Assembly (NCBI GenBank): GCA_910585655.1
Contig: CAJUFW010000050.1
Coordinates: 1 to 19,324 of the forward strand
Length of the DNA: 19,324 nt
Direction: 5' to 3'
DNA from: an uncultured Lachnospiraceae bacterium
GTDB taxonomy: Bacteria > Bacillota_A > Clostridia > Lachnospirales > Lachnospiraceae
Positions 7,774 through 15,109 of this stretch are shown piece after piece. Numbering within the stretch: position 1 is the first letter of the stretch; each line of letters begins with the position of its first letter. The notes beneath the pieces were generated by a model that ran no database searches, was not told the origin of the DNA, and was given only the letters and a program-made list of their open reading frames with translations. The position numbers and the translations under genes were made by a program.

Positions 7774-8120
7774 TCTTCTTCCTCATTTCCTAACTCTATT
7801 TCATGTTCCGGCTCCAACTGGCTGTTCTCTGCCCTCGTCGTTCTCCTTATCACCTGACGCCGCGGTTCCTTTAGCTTAGAAAAGCCTCCTGTAACAACCG
7901 AAAGACGTCCCTCGTCGATAAAGTGCAGAACACTCATCACATTGATTTCCAATCCCTCTGCAATCTGCATGGCGTTGCTGTTTGGATACTGCCTTAAATA
8001 TTCCTTGATCTGCTGGAACAACTGATCCTCTTTTTTGGCGCATTCCTCGCATACCTGCCGTTTTATAACGGAAGTAAACAGCTTTTTACAATGCCTGCAA
8101 GTATAGACCTCTTCTCCCAT
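7770..8120 (-). CDS. Small zinc-ribbon/HTH protein resembling YvyF (flagellar operon protein family)
   Basis: This 116-residue protein opens with a probable zinc ribbon (C8, C11, C24, C27) and continues with a helix-turn-helix-like stretch (NSNAMQIAEGLEINVMSVLHFIDEG, about 47-71), then a basic segment and a very acidic end (GNEEEE). The order of a CxxC-x12-CxxC ribbon, a short helical region and an HTH resembles Bacillus YvyF (TIGR03826), whose gene lies in the flagellar late operon. No flagellar gene is present here, so a motility role cannot be assumed; it could be a local regulator or an RNA- or DNA-binding protein. The start has AGGGGGC at good spacing and the stop overlaps the ruvA start. 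Confidence 0.75.
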   Translation of the reverse strand: MGEEVYTCRHCKKLFTSVIKRQVCEECAKKEDQLFQQIKEYLRQYPNSNAMQIAEGLEINVMSVLHFIDEGRLSVVTGGFSKLKEPRRQVIRRTTRAENSQLEPEHEIELGNEEEE

Positions 8121-8151
8121 AGCAGCCCCCTAATTTTTAGTTTCTGTTCTA

Positions 8152-9714
8152 TTACAATAACGTCGAAAATAAATTTAAAATCGGCTGTATCAGCTTTAGT
8201 TTCCAAGAACGATGCCTCCACATCTCATAGGTCACTTCCTCGCTGACCGCCATTGTTTCTAGGAAATCCCTTTTGATAGGTTCCAACGTCTTTTCCTCAC
8301 TCATCCAAAGCCCGCATTCATAGTGCAGATAAAAACTGCGGTAATCCATATTGATCGTCCCTACTACGCCACATTCTTCATTCAGTATCATTTTTGCATG
8401 GATAAAGCCAGGTGTATACTCATAAATCCGAATCCGGTTCTCTAACAGCTTTCCATAGGAATAATTTGTAAGGATTTTTACGTATTTTTTATCCGGGATA
8501 TGCGGCACAATAATCCGTATGTCTACCCCGCTACGAGCCGCTGCAATCAAGGCGTCCCGCATATCGTTTTCCAGCAGCAAATACGGGGTCGTAATATAGA
8601 CATATCGCCTGGCATACTCGATCATATGCCGATACATCGTTTCAATCGGATTGTCCGGGCTGTTCGCCGGACCGTCCGATACGACATGACAGTAAACCTC
8701 CGACGGCGGAAACGGTTCTTTGCTGCGATAAGGCGCATAGTCAATCAGCGGTCCGTCGCCGCATACTTCCCACATCTGCAAAAAGACAACCGTCAGTCCC
8801 CAGACCGCATCTCCGGACACCCGTACTGCCGTATCTTTCCAAACGCCAAAACGCTGGATAATATTGGCGTATTCATCCGCAATGTTGATCCCTCCCGTAT
8901 AGCCGACCCGTCCGTCTACCACGACGATTTTCTGATGGCTGCGGTAATTCATATACAATTTATCAATGTATTTATGGATTGGATTAAAAACCCGAATCTG
9001 AAATCCCTCTTCCTCTAAGCGCTGGCGGAAATTGTTGTCCGTACGGAACATCGCGCCAAAGTCGTCATACATAAATTTGACCTCAACACCCTCTTTGATT
9101 TTCGCCAAAAGGATTTCGTGCATCCGATCCCAAAGCTCGCCCTCTCCTACAATAAAAAAATTTACTAAAATAAAATGCTCGGCTTTTTGCATATCGGCAA
9201 AAATCGCCTCAAACGCATCCTCTCCCATTCCATAATAGGAAACTTCGTTGTTTTTGGTAAGAGGAAATTGCTCGCCTTCTAAATAACGGCTCATTCGTGA
9301 CATGACAGGATGCTTGCTTTCATAAGCGGCTTCTAGTTCCGGAACATATTCCAAATATTGGTTTCCATGGTTGATTTTCGTCAGTACCCTTGCTTCGATT
9401 TTACGCTTGGAATCACTTTTCCCCCACAGTAAAAACATCAGATGCCCCGTTACCGGCAGGAGCTGTATCACGCAAATCCATGCGATTTTATAAGAAGGAC
9501 TTAGACTTTCGTTGACTAAGGTGACGATTAAAATGATACTAAGCAGCTCTAATACCACATAAAAATAAACCGTAAAGCCACGCATGAAATACGTAAATAA
9601 TGCTACTAAGGCAAACTGGATGAGTACGAGCAAAGCTACTACCATCGCCCGCAAAATCGCGCTCATATTCATTTTAATCCGCTTTGGCATCTTTTCTTTT
9701 CCTTCTGTCGGCAT
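8152..9714 (-). CDS. cls: Cardiolipin synthase (phospholipase D superfamily)
   Basis: This 520-residue protein has the usual Cls layout: two or three N-terminal membrane segments (about 18-45, 48-68 and 76-96), then two PLD half-domains. The first motif is H260-Q-K262-x4-D267 followed by GYTGGIN; the second is H439-A-K441-x4-E446 followed by VVGTINMDYRS. The enzyme joins two phosphatidylglycerols to cardiolipin and glycerol at the membrane. The second motif has Glu where Asp is usual, while both catalytic His/Lys pairs are intact. The gene starts 3 bp after the CmpB-like gene, with GGAAGGA upstream of the ATG at 9714; an ATG eight codons downstream is a weaker alternative. Confidence 0.93.
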   Translation of the reverse strand: MPTEGKEKMPKRIKMNMSAILRAMVVALLVLIQFALVALFTYFMRGFTVYFYVVLELLSIILIVTLVNESLSPSYKIAWICVIQLLPVTGHLMFLLWGKSDSKRKIEARVLTKINHGNQYLEYVPELEAAYESKHPVMSRMSRYLEGEQFPLTKNNEVSYYGMGEDAFEAIFADMQKAEHFILVNFFIVGEGELWDRMHEILLAKIKEGVEVKFMYDDFGAMFRTDNNFRQRLEEEGFQIRVFNPIHKYIDKLYMNYRSHQKIVVVDGRVGYTGGINIADEYANIIQRFGVWKDTAVRVSGDAVWGLTVVFLQMWEVCGDGPLIDYAPYRSKEPFPPSEVYCHVVSDGPANSPDNPIETMYRHMIEYARRYVYITTPYLLLENDMRDALIAAARSGVDIRIIVPHIPDKKYVKILTNYSYGKLLENRIRIYEYTPGFIHAKMILNEECGVVGTINMDYRSFYLHYECGLWMSEEKTLEPIKRDFLETMAVSEEVTYEMWRHRSWKLKLIQPILNLFSTLL

Positions 9715-9717
9715 GCT

Positions 9718-10482
9718 TTATCCTTCCTTCTTCCTATGTAGCTTTTTCTTCCAATCCGCTAACGCCTCTTCCTTGCCGATCGCTTTCATATTGGGAAAGG
9801 CATGGAACAATCGTCTCTGGATAAAATTAGCTTTTTCTAACTTATGCTGATAATGGGAAAAAATCCCCTTTTTGGTACGATCGGCAAGCTTACTGTTTCC
9901 AATATAAGACGCCAGCTCTCTTCGGAGACGCTGCAGCTCTTCTAACTGCTTATCCAACTGTACCGTAGAAATCACTGTTATAATAAAATCCGCCGCAAAT
10001 ACCGCCGCAATCCCATATCCCATATATTCCCCTGATTTTCTGGGAATATCCGCAATTAACAAATCTATCCCAGGTTTAAAAACCAGCTCCATGGTAACAG
10101 AAAGCACACCCCAAAAAACCGAGGCACCCAGACAAATCCTTCCTTGTAAATGGAACTTCCAATCACTGTAATCCCACCAACGGGTATGAAACAGCTTTTC
10201 CATCAGCCAGGACGTACTAAATTCTAACACCGACGCCACCAGCATACCGACGAAAAAAACTGCCACATAATGCTCTCTGATCGGATCCAACACCATCATA
10301 ATCACCGTAGCGCCTGCCCCGTAAATCGGTATCACCGGTCCATTTAAAAAGCCTCGGTTGAGCAGCTTCTTTTTCTGAAAGGAAACCAGGCAGCTTTCAT
10401 AGATCCAGCCAAAAAAACTGTACAGGAAAAAATGATAAAACAGATAAAACCACTCAAAGCCAAACAGGCGTATACTCCACAT
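9718..10482 (-). CDS. CmpB/DUF1113-type integral membrane protein (putative ABC transporter permease)
   Basis: This 254-residue protein resembles the family often named putative ABC transporter type IV or CmpB. The N-terminus has an FFGWIYES segment, then LLNRGFLNGPVIPIYGAGA, and later WWDYSDWKFHLQGRICLGASVFWG, over about five or six hydrophobic segments. A soluble helical, basic tail follows (175-254). No ATPase partner is adjacent, so the transporter label is nominal and function is unknown. It is the first gene of the eight-gene operon. The best ribosome binding site (AAAGGAG, 10501-10507) is 18 bases from this ATG and is better placed for an overlapping 13-codon frame starting at 10495, so expression may depend on that frame. 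No in-frame upstream start is visible. Confidence 0.82.
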   Translation of the reverse strand: MWSIRLFGFEWFYLFYHFFLYSFFGWIYESCLVSFQKKKLLNRGFLNGPVIPIYGAGATVIMMVLDPIREHYVAVFFVGMLVASVLEFSTSWLMEKLFHTRWWDYSDWKFHLQGRICLGASVFWGVLSVTMELVFKPGIDLLIADIPRKSGEYMGYGIAAVFAADFIITVISTVQLDKQLEELQRLRRELASYIGNSKLADRTKKGIFSHYQHKLEKANFIQRRLFHAFPNMKAIGKEEALADWKKKLHRKKEG

Positions 10483-10495
10483 CTTTGCCAGACAT
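10454..10495 (-). other. Possible 13-codon leader frame overlapping the start of the CmpB-like gene
   Basis: An ATG at 10495 sits 5 bases after AAAGGAG and reads MSGKDVEYTPVWL then TGA at 10454-10456, inside the first ten codons of the membrane protein gene and out of frame with it. It has the only well-spaced ribosome binding site of the transcript start. It could couple translation to the main gene or simply be chance; there is no terminator-antiterminator structure nearby. Confidence 0.3.
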
Positions 10496-10533
10496 CCTTT
10501 CTCCTTTGTAGTTCTGATTATCCTGCTTCTGTT

Positions 10534-10562
10534 ATCATAGTAAATTAGCAGCGAATTGTCAA
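10534..10562 (-). promoter_or_regulatory. Sigma-A-type promoter of the eight-gene operon
   Basis: On the minus strand TTGACA (10562-10557) and TATGAT (10539-10534) are 17 bp apart, upstream of the CmpB-like gene. It is the only strong promoter seen ahead of the minus-strand genes ending at 120. Confidence 0.8.
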
Positions 10563-10585
10563 CCCGTCCATTTTTGTTCTGCTGG

Positions 10586-10615
10586 TTGACAAGGCTCTGC
10601 TCTTTTCGGTAAAAT
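10586..10615 (+). promoter_or_regulatory. Promoter of the YprB-like exonuclease gene
   Basis: TTGACA (10586-10591) and TAAAAT (10610-10615) are separated by 18 bp, 26 bp before the start codon. The -35 box is 23 bp from the divergent operon's -35 box, so the two promoters are close enough to share regulators. Confidence 0.75.
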
Positions 10616-10641
10616 AGGCTTCATAGAAAGGGTGAATTTAT

Positions 10642-11727
10642 ATGATTACACGTATTACGCCGCTGACGCTTCCTTATCCTCCAACCCTGCCGGAAGGTAT
10701 CCGACCGGAAGAGGCGCTGTTTTTTGATATTGAAACGACCGGATTTGCCGCCGATGTCACAGCGCTCTATCTGATTGGCTGTGTCTGTCAAAAAGATGGA
10801 GAATGGACGCTGATCCAGTGGTTTGCAGACGACAACCGCAGTGAAGCCTCTTTGCTGACTTCTTTTTTTCAGCTTGCCCAAAATTACCGCTGTCTTCTGC
10901 ATTACAACGGCACCAGCTTTGATCTTCCTTATCTGATGAAAAAGTGTGAAAAACATGCCTTTGACTATCGTATTCCCGAAGAAAAAAGCTATGATCTCTA
11001 TAAAAAGCTCCAGCCGTTTCGTTCTCTTTTGCGTCTTGAAAATTTAAAGCAGCGAACAATCGAACAGTATTTAGGGCTGAGCCGTCCTTCTCCGTATTCC
11101 GGCGGCGACCTTATTTCCTATTATGGACGCTACCTAAAGGCAAAATACGGGCATCTTCCGGAAGAAAACACCTATTTAGAGCTGTTGCTCTCTCATAACC
11201 AGGAGGATTTATACGGGCTTTTAGGAATTACCCCTATGCTGGCGCTGCCGGCTATGTTAAATGACTGCCAGGCGCAGGCGGCGACCCGCAACCTGATACG
11301 AAAGGAGCTGCTGATTCCGCTTCTTCTGCCATTGCCCGTTCCTAAGCCGTTTTATTACCGGTTAGAACAGTTTTCCCTTTCTGTCTCCGCCAGCCAAGCC
11401 ACACTCCGCATTTCTCTCTGCCAGCAGGAGCTAAAGTTTTTTTATTCCAATTATAAGGATTATTATTATCTGCCGGAAGAAGACATGGCAATACATAAAA
11501 GCGTCGCCTTTTACGTCGATAAGCATTACCGAACCAAGGCGAAAGCTGCCAACTGCTACAGCAAGCATACCGGCTGCTTTGTCCCCCAGTTTGAAGAGCT
11601 GATAGAACCTTTTTTTAAAATCGACTATGCCGACCGCACTACCTGGTTAGAAGCCACAGATGAATTCTGCCAGGATGAAAAGCAGCTTACCCGCTATGCC
11701 AAACATCTGCTAAAACATCTGATATAA
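10642..11727 (+). CDS. YprB-like ribonuclease H-fold 3'-5' exonuclease
   Basis: This 361-residue protein has an N-terminal DEDD exonuclease domain of the RNase H-like type found in Bacillus YprB. The acidic residues are in place: FFDIETTG (D29, E31), HYNGTSFDLPYL (D94) and SHNQEDLYGL (D189). The segment from about 205 to 361 shows no motif I recognise. The family is predicted to trim DNA or RNA ends; the substrate is unknown. The ATG follows AAAGGGTGA, and the gene ends in a strong terminator shared with the convergent rpmF. Confidence 0.85.
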   Translation: MITRITPLTLPYPPTLPEGIRPEEALFFDIETTGFAADVTALYLIGCVCQKDGEWTLIQWFADDNRSEASLLTSFFQLAQNYRCLLHYNGTSFDLPYLMKKCEKHAFDYRIPEEKSYDLYKKLQPFRSLLRLENLKQRTIEQYLGLSRPSPYSGGDLISYYGRYLKAKYGHLPEENTYLELLLSHNQEDLYGLLGITPMLALPAMLNDCQAQAATRNLIRKELLIPLLLPLPVPKPFYYRLEQFSLSVSASQATLRISLCQQELKFFYSNYKDYYYLPEEDMAIHKSVAFYVDKHYRTKAKAANCYSKHTGCFVPQFEELIEPFFKIDYADRTTWLEATDEFCQDEKQLTRYAKHLLKHLI

Positions 11728-11730
11728 GGA

Positions 11731-11769
11731 AAAGCCTCCTGACAATCGCTGCCGGAGGCTTTCTTTTCT
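11731..11769. terminator. Bidirectional terminator between the exonuclease gene and rpmF
   Basis: AAAGCCTCC (11731-11739) pairs with GGAGGCTTT (11754-11762). On the plus strand it runs into CTTTTCTT just after the exonuclease stop; on the minus strand the stem ends in TTTTCC, 40 bp past the rpmF stop. Its position between convergent genes supports use in both directions, stronger on plus. Confidence 0.85.
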
Positions 11770-11802
11770 TGTTTGCAGAAAATCTTGCTACCCCTTTTGG
11801 AA

Positions 11803-11985
11803 TTATCCCTCCTGGGCAATGATTTCCCTCTTATTATAAGAACCGCAGGCTTTACAAACCCTGTGAGGCATCATCAGAGCGCCGCATTTGCTGCACTTTA
11901 CCAGATTTGGAGCAGACATTTTCCAGTTTGCTCTACGGCTGTCTCTCCTTGCCTTGGATGATTTATTCTTTGGACAAATAGACAT
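11803..11985 (-). CDS. rpmF: 50S ribosomal protein bL32
   Basis: This 60-residue basic protein has the bL32 pattern: an N-terminal SICPKNKSSKARRDSRRANWK stretch, then a zinc site with C31, C34, C44 and C47. It is a structural protein of the large subunit. AAGGAGGTG lies 7 bases before the ATG, a near-perfect site. It is the second gene of the DUF177-rpmF unit, and the fatty-acid genes that often follow rpmF are absent, since a terminator comes next. Confidence 0.97.
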   Translation of the reverse strand: MSICPKNKSSKARRDSRRANWKMSAPNLVKCSKCGALMMPHRVCKACGSYNKREIIAQEG

Positions 11986-12017
11986 CGGTTACACCTCCTT
12001 ATTTCAATCTGGAACAA

Positions 12018-12548
12018 TCAGGATTCTTCCAGGTTAAACGTTTTAAAAATATCCTGGATCTGCGCCATTCTCGGATCGGAAGGTTCCTGGCGGCAGCCGC
12101 ACGCCCCTTCGTTTAAATTCTTCCCGCACATCGGACAAAGCCCTTTGCAGTCTTCCCTGCAAAGCACCTTCTCCGGCAAAGAAGGTAAAATCTCACCCAG
12201 TATCAGCAAATCCGTATCCAGATGGAAACCATCCAGATAGCTTTCCCGCTCCAGCTCGTCCGCGCTTCCTTCTTCCTGGCTAAAATCCAGAGACACATGA
12301 ATCTTTACCGGAATAGAAACAGGCACGCTTTCTAAACAACGACTGCAGGGAATGGACAATGTGTAATCGGCTCTCCCCTCTACCAGCACCCTTTTTTGGT
12401 TCTGATTGGTAATCTTCGCCGACAGTGGAGGCTTCTGCAAAAATTCATACCGCATCCCCTGGAACTCTACTTCAGAAAGCTCTAAGGGAATGTCCATCGT
12501 GACAACCTTGTCCGGTACTGTCATGACTTCCGACAGCGAGAGAATCAT
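12018..12548 (-). CDS. DUF177 (YceD/YlbN) family protein
   Basis: This 176-residue protein is the DUF177 family member usually encoded just upstream of rpmF; the family is linked to 23S rRNA accumulation or large-subunit biogenesis. A middle Cys pair (C68, C71) and the C-terminal cluster LCREDCKGLCPMCGKNLNEG with C150 and C152 fit the Firmicute form, possibly metal-binding. The start at 12548 is chosen because AGGAGGG precedes it and the promoter lies just upstream; the frame stays open to an ATG at 12623, but that start would lie upstream of the promoter and has no ribosome binding site. It is 32 bp from rpmF and surely co-transcribed. Confidence 0.9.
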   Translation of the reverse strand: MILSLSEVMTVPDKVVTMDIPLELSEVEFQGMRYEFLQKPPLSAKITNQNQKRVLVEGRADYTLSIPCSRCLESVPVSIPVKIHVSLDFSQEEGSADELERESYLDGFHLDTDLLILGEILPSLPEKVLCREDCKGLCPMCGKNLNEGACGCRQEPSDPRMAQIQDIFKTFNLEES

Positions 12549-12581
12549 ACTACCACCCTCCTGATATTCACACTGTTTCTT

Positions 12582-12610
12582 ATTATATCCATCCGGATGG
12601 AATTTGTCAA
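12582..12610 (-). promoter_or_regulatory. Near-consensus promoter of DUF177-rpmF with an operator-like palindrome
   Basis: On the minus strand TTGACA (12610-12605) and TATAAT (12587-12582) are exactly 17 bp apart, a full consensus sigma-A promoter 33 bp before the DUF177 start. The spacer contains a perfect 14-bp palindrome, TCCATCCGGATGGA (12588-12601), abutting the -10 box, where a dimeric repressor would block polymerase. The -35 box is also one arm of TTGTCAA/TTGACAA (12604-12623). Confidence 0.85.
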
Positions 12611-12652
12611 TCTTTTTTGACAATTTTTAATATCATAGGAATTTTCAATTCT

Positions 12653-13843
12653 CTAAATCAGCGCTACGGTTTCTCTGGCGATTGCCAATTCCTCATTGGT
12701 TGGGATCACGCATACCTTAACGCCGGATTCCGGAGTAGAGATAATACATTCCTCTCCGCGAACCTGATTCTTCTCCAAATCCAGCTTTACGCCCAGATAA
12801 CCCAGGTATTCACAGACCATAGCACGCATCTTGCCGTCGTTTTCTCCTAAGCCTGCCGTAAAGGCAATCGCATCCACACCGTTCATGGCGGCTACGTAAG
12901 CGCCGATATATTTTGCTACCCGGTAAACAAAAACGCGGAACGCTAAAGCCGCCTTTTCGTTTCCTTCGTCCTCTGCCTTGTTTAAGTCGCGGAAATCGCT
13001 GGAAACATAGCCGGAAAGACCATATACGCCGGACTTTTTATTTAAGACGTTCATCACGCCTTCAATATCCAGGTTTTCTTTTTTTGCCAGAAACTCTAAA
13101 ATAGCCGGATCCAAATCACCGGAACGAGTTCCCATCACAAGACCCTCTAACGGAGTCAAGCCCATGCTGGTATCGACAGATTTCCCGTTTAATACGGCAG
13201 AAATGCTGGCTCCGTTTCCTAAATGGCAGACAATGACTTTGGAATTTTCCTTTTCCAGCCCTGCTACCTCGTAAGTACGCTTGGAAACAAAATCATGACT
13301 CGTTCCATGGAAACCGTAACGTCTTACTTTATACGTTTCATAATATTCATACGGCAGAGCGTACATATAAGCGACTGCCGGCATCGTCTGATGGAAGGCG
13401 GTATCAAATACAGCCACCTGCGGCACTCCTGGCATAATGCTGGTGCAGGCATTGATTCCGATTAGGTTTGCCGGATTATGTAACGGCGCCAAATCATTAC
13501 ACTCTTCAATCGCCTTTAATACCTCGTCGTTGATTTTTACAGAAGAAGCAAACTTTTCTCCGCCATGTACCACACGATGCCCTACCGCGCTGATTTCATC
13601 CAGAGAAGAAATCACACCATACTGATCGTTGGTCAACGCGTCGAGTACCAGCTTAATCGCTACCTCATGGTTTGGCATAGCAGCCTCAATCACCTGCTTT
13701 TCGCCGCCTGCCGGAGTGTGATTAAGTCTGCCGTCAATTCCGATCCGTTCACACAGGCCTTTCGCCAACACAGCTTCACTTTCAGCATCGATCAACTGAT
13801 ATTTCAAGGAAGAGCTTCCACAGTTAATGACTAAAATTTTCAT
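12653..13843 (-). CDS. ackA: Acetate kinase
   Basis: This 396-residue protein has the full acetate kinase set: MKILVINCGSSSLKY with N7, GHRVVHGG with R90, VFDTAFH with D147, RYGFHGTSH with H179, HLGNGAS, MGTRSGDLDP with R240 and the C-terminal PTNEELAIARE. It converts acetyl phosphate and ADP to acetate and ATP, the ATP-yielding last step of acetogenic fermentation. It follows pta by 38 bp in a pta-ackA operon, with GGAAGGAAC before the ATG. No clear terminator follows; the next gene has its own promoter. Confidence 0.97.
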   Translation of the reverse strand: MKILVINCGSSSLKYQLIDAESEAVLAKGLCERIGIDGRLNHTPAGGEKQVIEAAMPNHEVAIKLVLDALTNDQYGVISSLDEISAVGHRVVHGGEKFASSVKINDEVLKAIEECNDLAPLHNPANLIGINACTSIMPGVPQVAVFDTAFHQTMPAVAYMYALPYEYYETYKVRRYGFHGTSHDFVSKRTYEVAGLEKENSKVIVCHLGNGASISAVLNGKSVDTSMGLTPLEGLVMGTRSGDLDPAILEFLAKKENLDIEGVMNVLNKKSGVYGLSGYVSSDFRDLNKAEDEGNEKAALAFRVFVYRVAKYIGAYVAAMNGVDAIAFTAGLGENDGKMRAMVCEYLGYLGVKLDLEKNQVRGEECIISTPESGVKVCVIPTNEELAIARETVALI

Positions 13844-13881
13844 AGTTCCTTCCCTACTCCTTTTTTTATTTTTCCACTATT

Positions 13882-14889
13882 CTATCCACGACTACTTTGC
13901 GCCTGAACCGCTGTAATCGCTGCCACACCTACGATATCATCTGCCGAACAGCCTCTGGAAAGATCGTTGACCGGGGCTGCAATCCCTTGTGTCACCGGTC
14001 CGTAAGCTTCTGCCTTTGCCAAACGCTCTACCAGCTTGTAGCCAATGTTGCCGGCATCTAAGTCCGGGAATACCAGGACGTTTGCCTTGCCTGCTACCTC
14101 GCTGCCAGCCGCCTTAGAAGCGCCTACGCTTGGTACGATAGCAGCATCTAGCTGGAGTTCTCCGTCTAGCTTCAGCTCTGGATTCTGTTCTTTCGCAATC
14201 CGTGTAGCCTCTACTACCTTTGTTACATCGTCATGTTTCGCGCTGCCTTTACTGGAATGAGAAAGCATCGCGACAAGCGGCTCCTCGCCTACTAACATAC
14301 GGAAGGACTCGGCTGAGGAAGCGGCGATCGCTGCCAATTCCTCCGGATTCGGATTCTGATTCAAACCGCAGTCTGCAAAGATAAAGGTTCCGTTCGCCCC
14401 AAATTCACAGTTCGGCACTACCATCAGGAAAAAGGCAGATACCAGCTTGGTTCCTGGTTTGGTCTTTAAGATCTGTAAGCATGGACGCAGAGTATCGGCA
14501 GTAGAGTGGCAGGCACCGGATACCATACCGTCCGCATCCCCTGCTTTTACCATCAGCACTCCAAAATACGGATAATCTGTCGTAAGAATTTCTCTTGCCT
14601 TTTCCTCTGTCATTCCCTTGTTTTTGCGCAGCTCTGCAAACAAACTGACATAAGCATCTAACTTTTCGCTTGTAAGAGGATCAACGACAGACGCCTTGCT
14701 GATATCAAAGCCGCCCTCTTTGGCATCTGCTCTTACCTTTTCTTCGTTTCCGATCAGGATAACTTCTGCAATATCCTCTGCTATGATTTTAGCTGCTGCC
14801 TCTAACGTTCTCCTATCCTCGCTCTCCGGTAGAACAATCCTTTTTTTCTCGGCTCTGGCGCGAGCCTTAATTCCATCCATAAAGCCCAT
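13882..14889 (-). CDS. pta: Phosphate acetyltransferase
   Basis: This 335-residue protein is the short class I form (PTA_PTB domain only, without the regulatory N-terminal domains of E. coli Pta). Typical stretches are RIVLPESEDRR (17-27), DADGMVSGACHSTADTLRP, FADCGLNQNP and NVLVFPDLDAGNIGYKLVER. It makes acetyl phosphate from acetyl-CoA and phosphate, which ackA then uses. AAAGGAG precedes the ATG at good spacing and a promoter lies 57 bp upstream. Confidence 0.96.
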   Translation of the reverse strand: MGFMDGIKARARAEKKRIVLPESEDRRTLEAAAKIIAEDIAEVILIGNEEKVRADAKEGGFDISKASVVDPLTSEKLDAYVSLFAELRKNKGMTEEKAREILTTDYPYFGVLMVKAGDADGMVSGACHSTADTLRPCLQILKTKPGTKLVSAFFLMVVPNCEFGANGTFIFADCGLNQNPNPEELAAIAASSAESFRMLVGEEPLVAMLSHSSKGSAKHDDVTKVVEATRIAKEQNPELKLDGELQLDAAIVPSVGASKAAGSEVAGKANVLVFPDLDAGNIGYKLVERLAKAEAYGPVTQGIAAPVNDLSRGCSADDIVGVAAITAVQAQSSRG

Positions 14890-14945
14890 GGTGCTTCTCC
14901 TTTCTGTATCTGAATATAAAAAAACTGTTTTTACACATTGTCTCT

Positions 14946-14974
14946 ATTATACTCCTTTTTATCTCTGGTTACAA
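14946..14974 (-). promoter_or_regulatory. Promoter of pta-ackA
   Basis: On the minus strand TTGTAA (14974-14969) and a consensus TATAAT (14951-14946) are 17 bp apart, giving an untranslated leader of about 50 bases. I see no riboswitch or attenuator fold in the leader. Confidence 0.78.
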
Positions 14975-15039
14975 GACTAGAGAAGAAAGCGTGCATGTAT
15001 TTTTCGAGGAACAACCAACGAATAACGGTTCTCTGATGG

Positions 15040-15068
15040 TTGACAGCGCTTCTGTTTTTGCCTATGAT
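15040..15068 (+). promoter_or_regulatory. Promoter of tmcAL
   Basis: TTGACA (15040-15045) and TATGAT (15063-15068) are 17 bp apart, 41 bp before the tmcAL start. The -35 box is 65 bp from that of the divergent pta promoter. Confidence 0.8.
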
Positions 15069-15109
15069 AAACGAATGAATCACAGTGTTATGATAATCAG
15101 GAGGGACTT

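Noticed and set aside
12549..12623. Longer DUF177 N-terminus starting at 12623
   Set aside because: It would lie across the promoter, lacks a ribosome binding site, and the family starts at the internal Met that has AGGAGGG.
15012..15042. CAACCA/TGGTTG inverted repeat overlapping the tmcAL -35 box
   Set aside because: Only 6 bp per arm with a 19-bp spacer; expected by chance.
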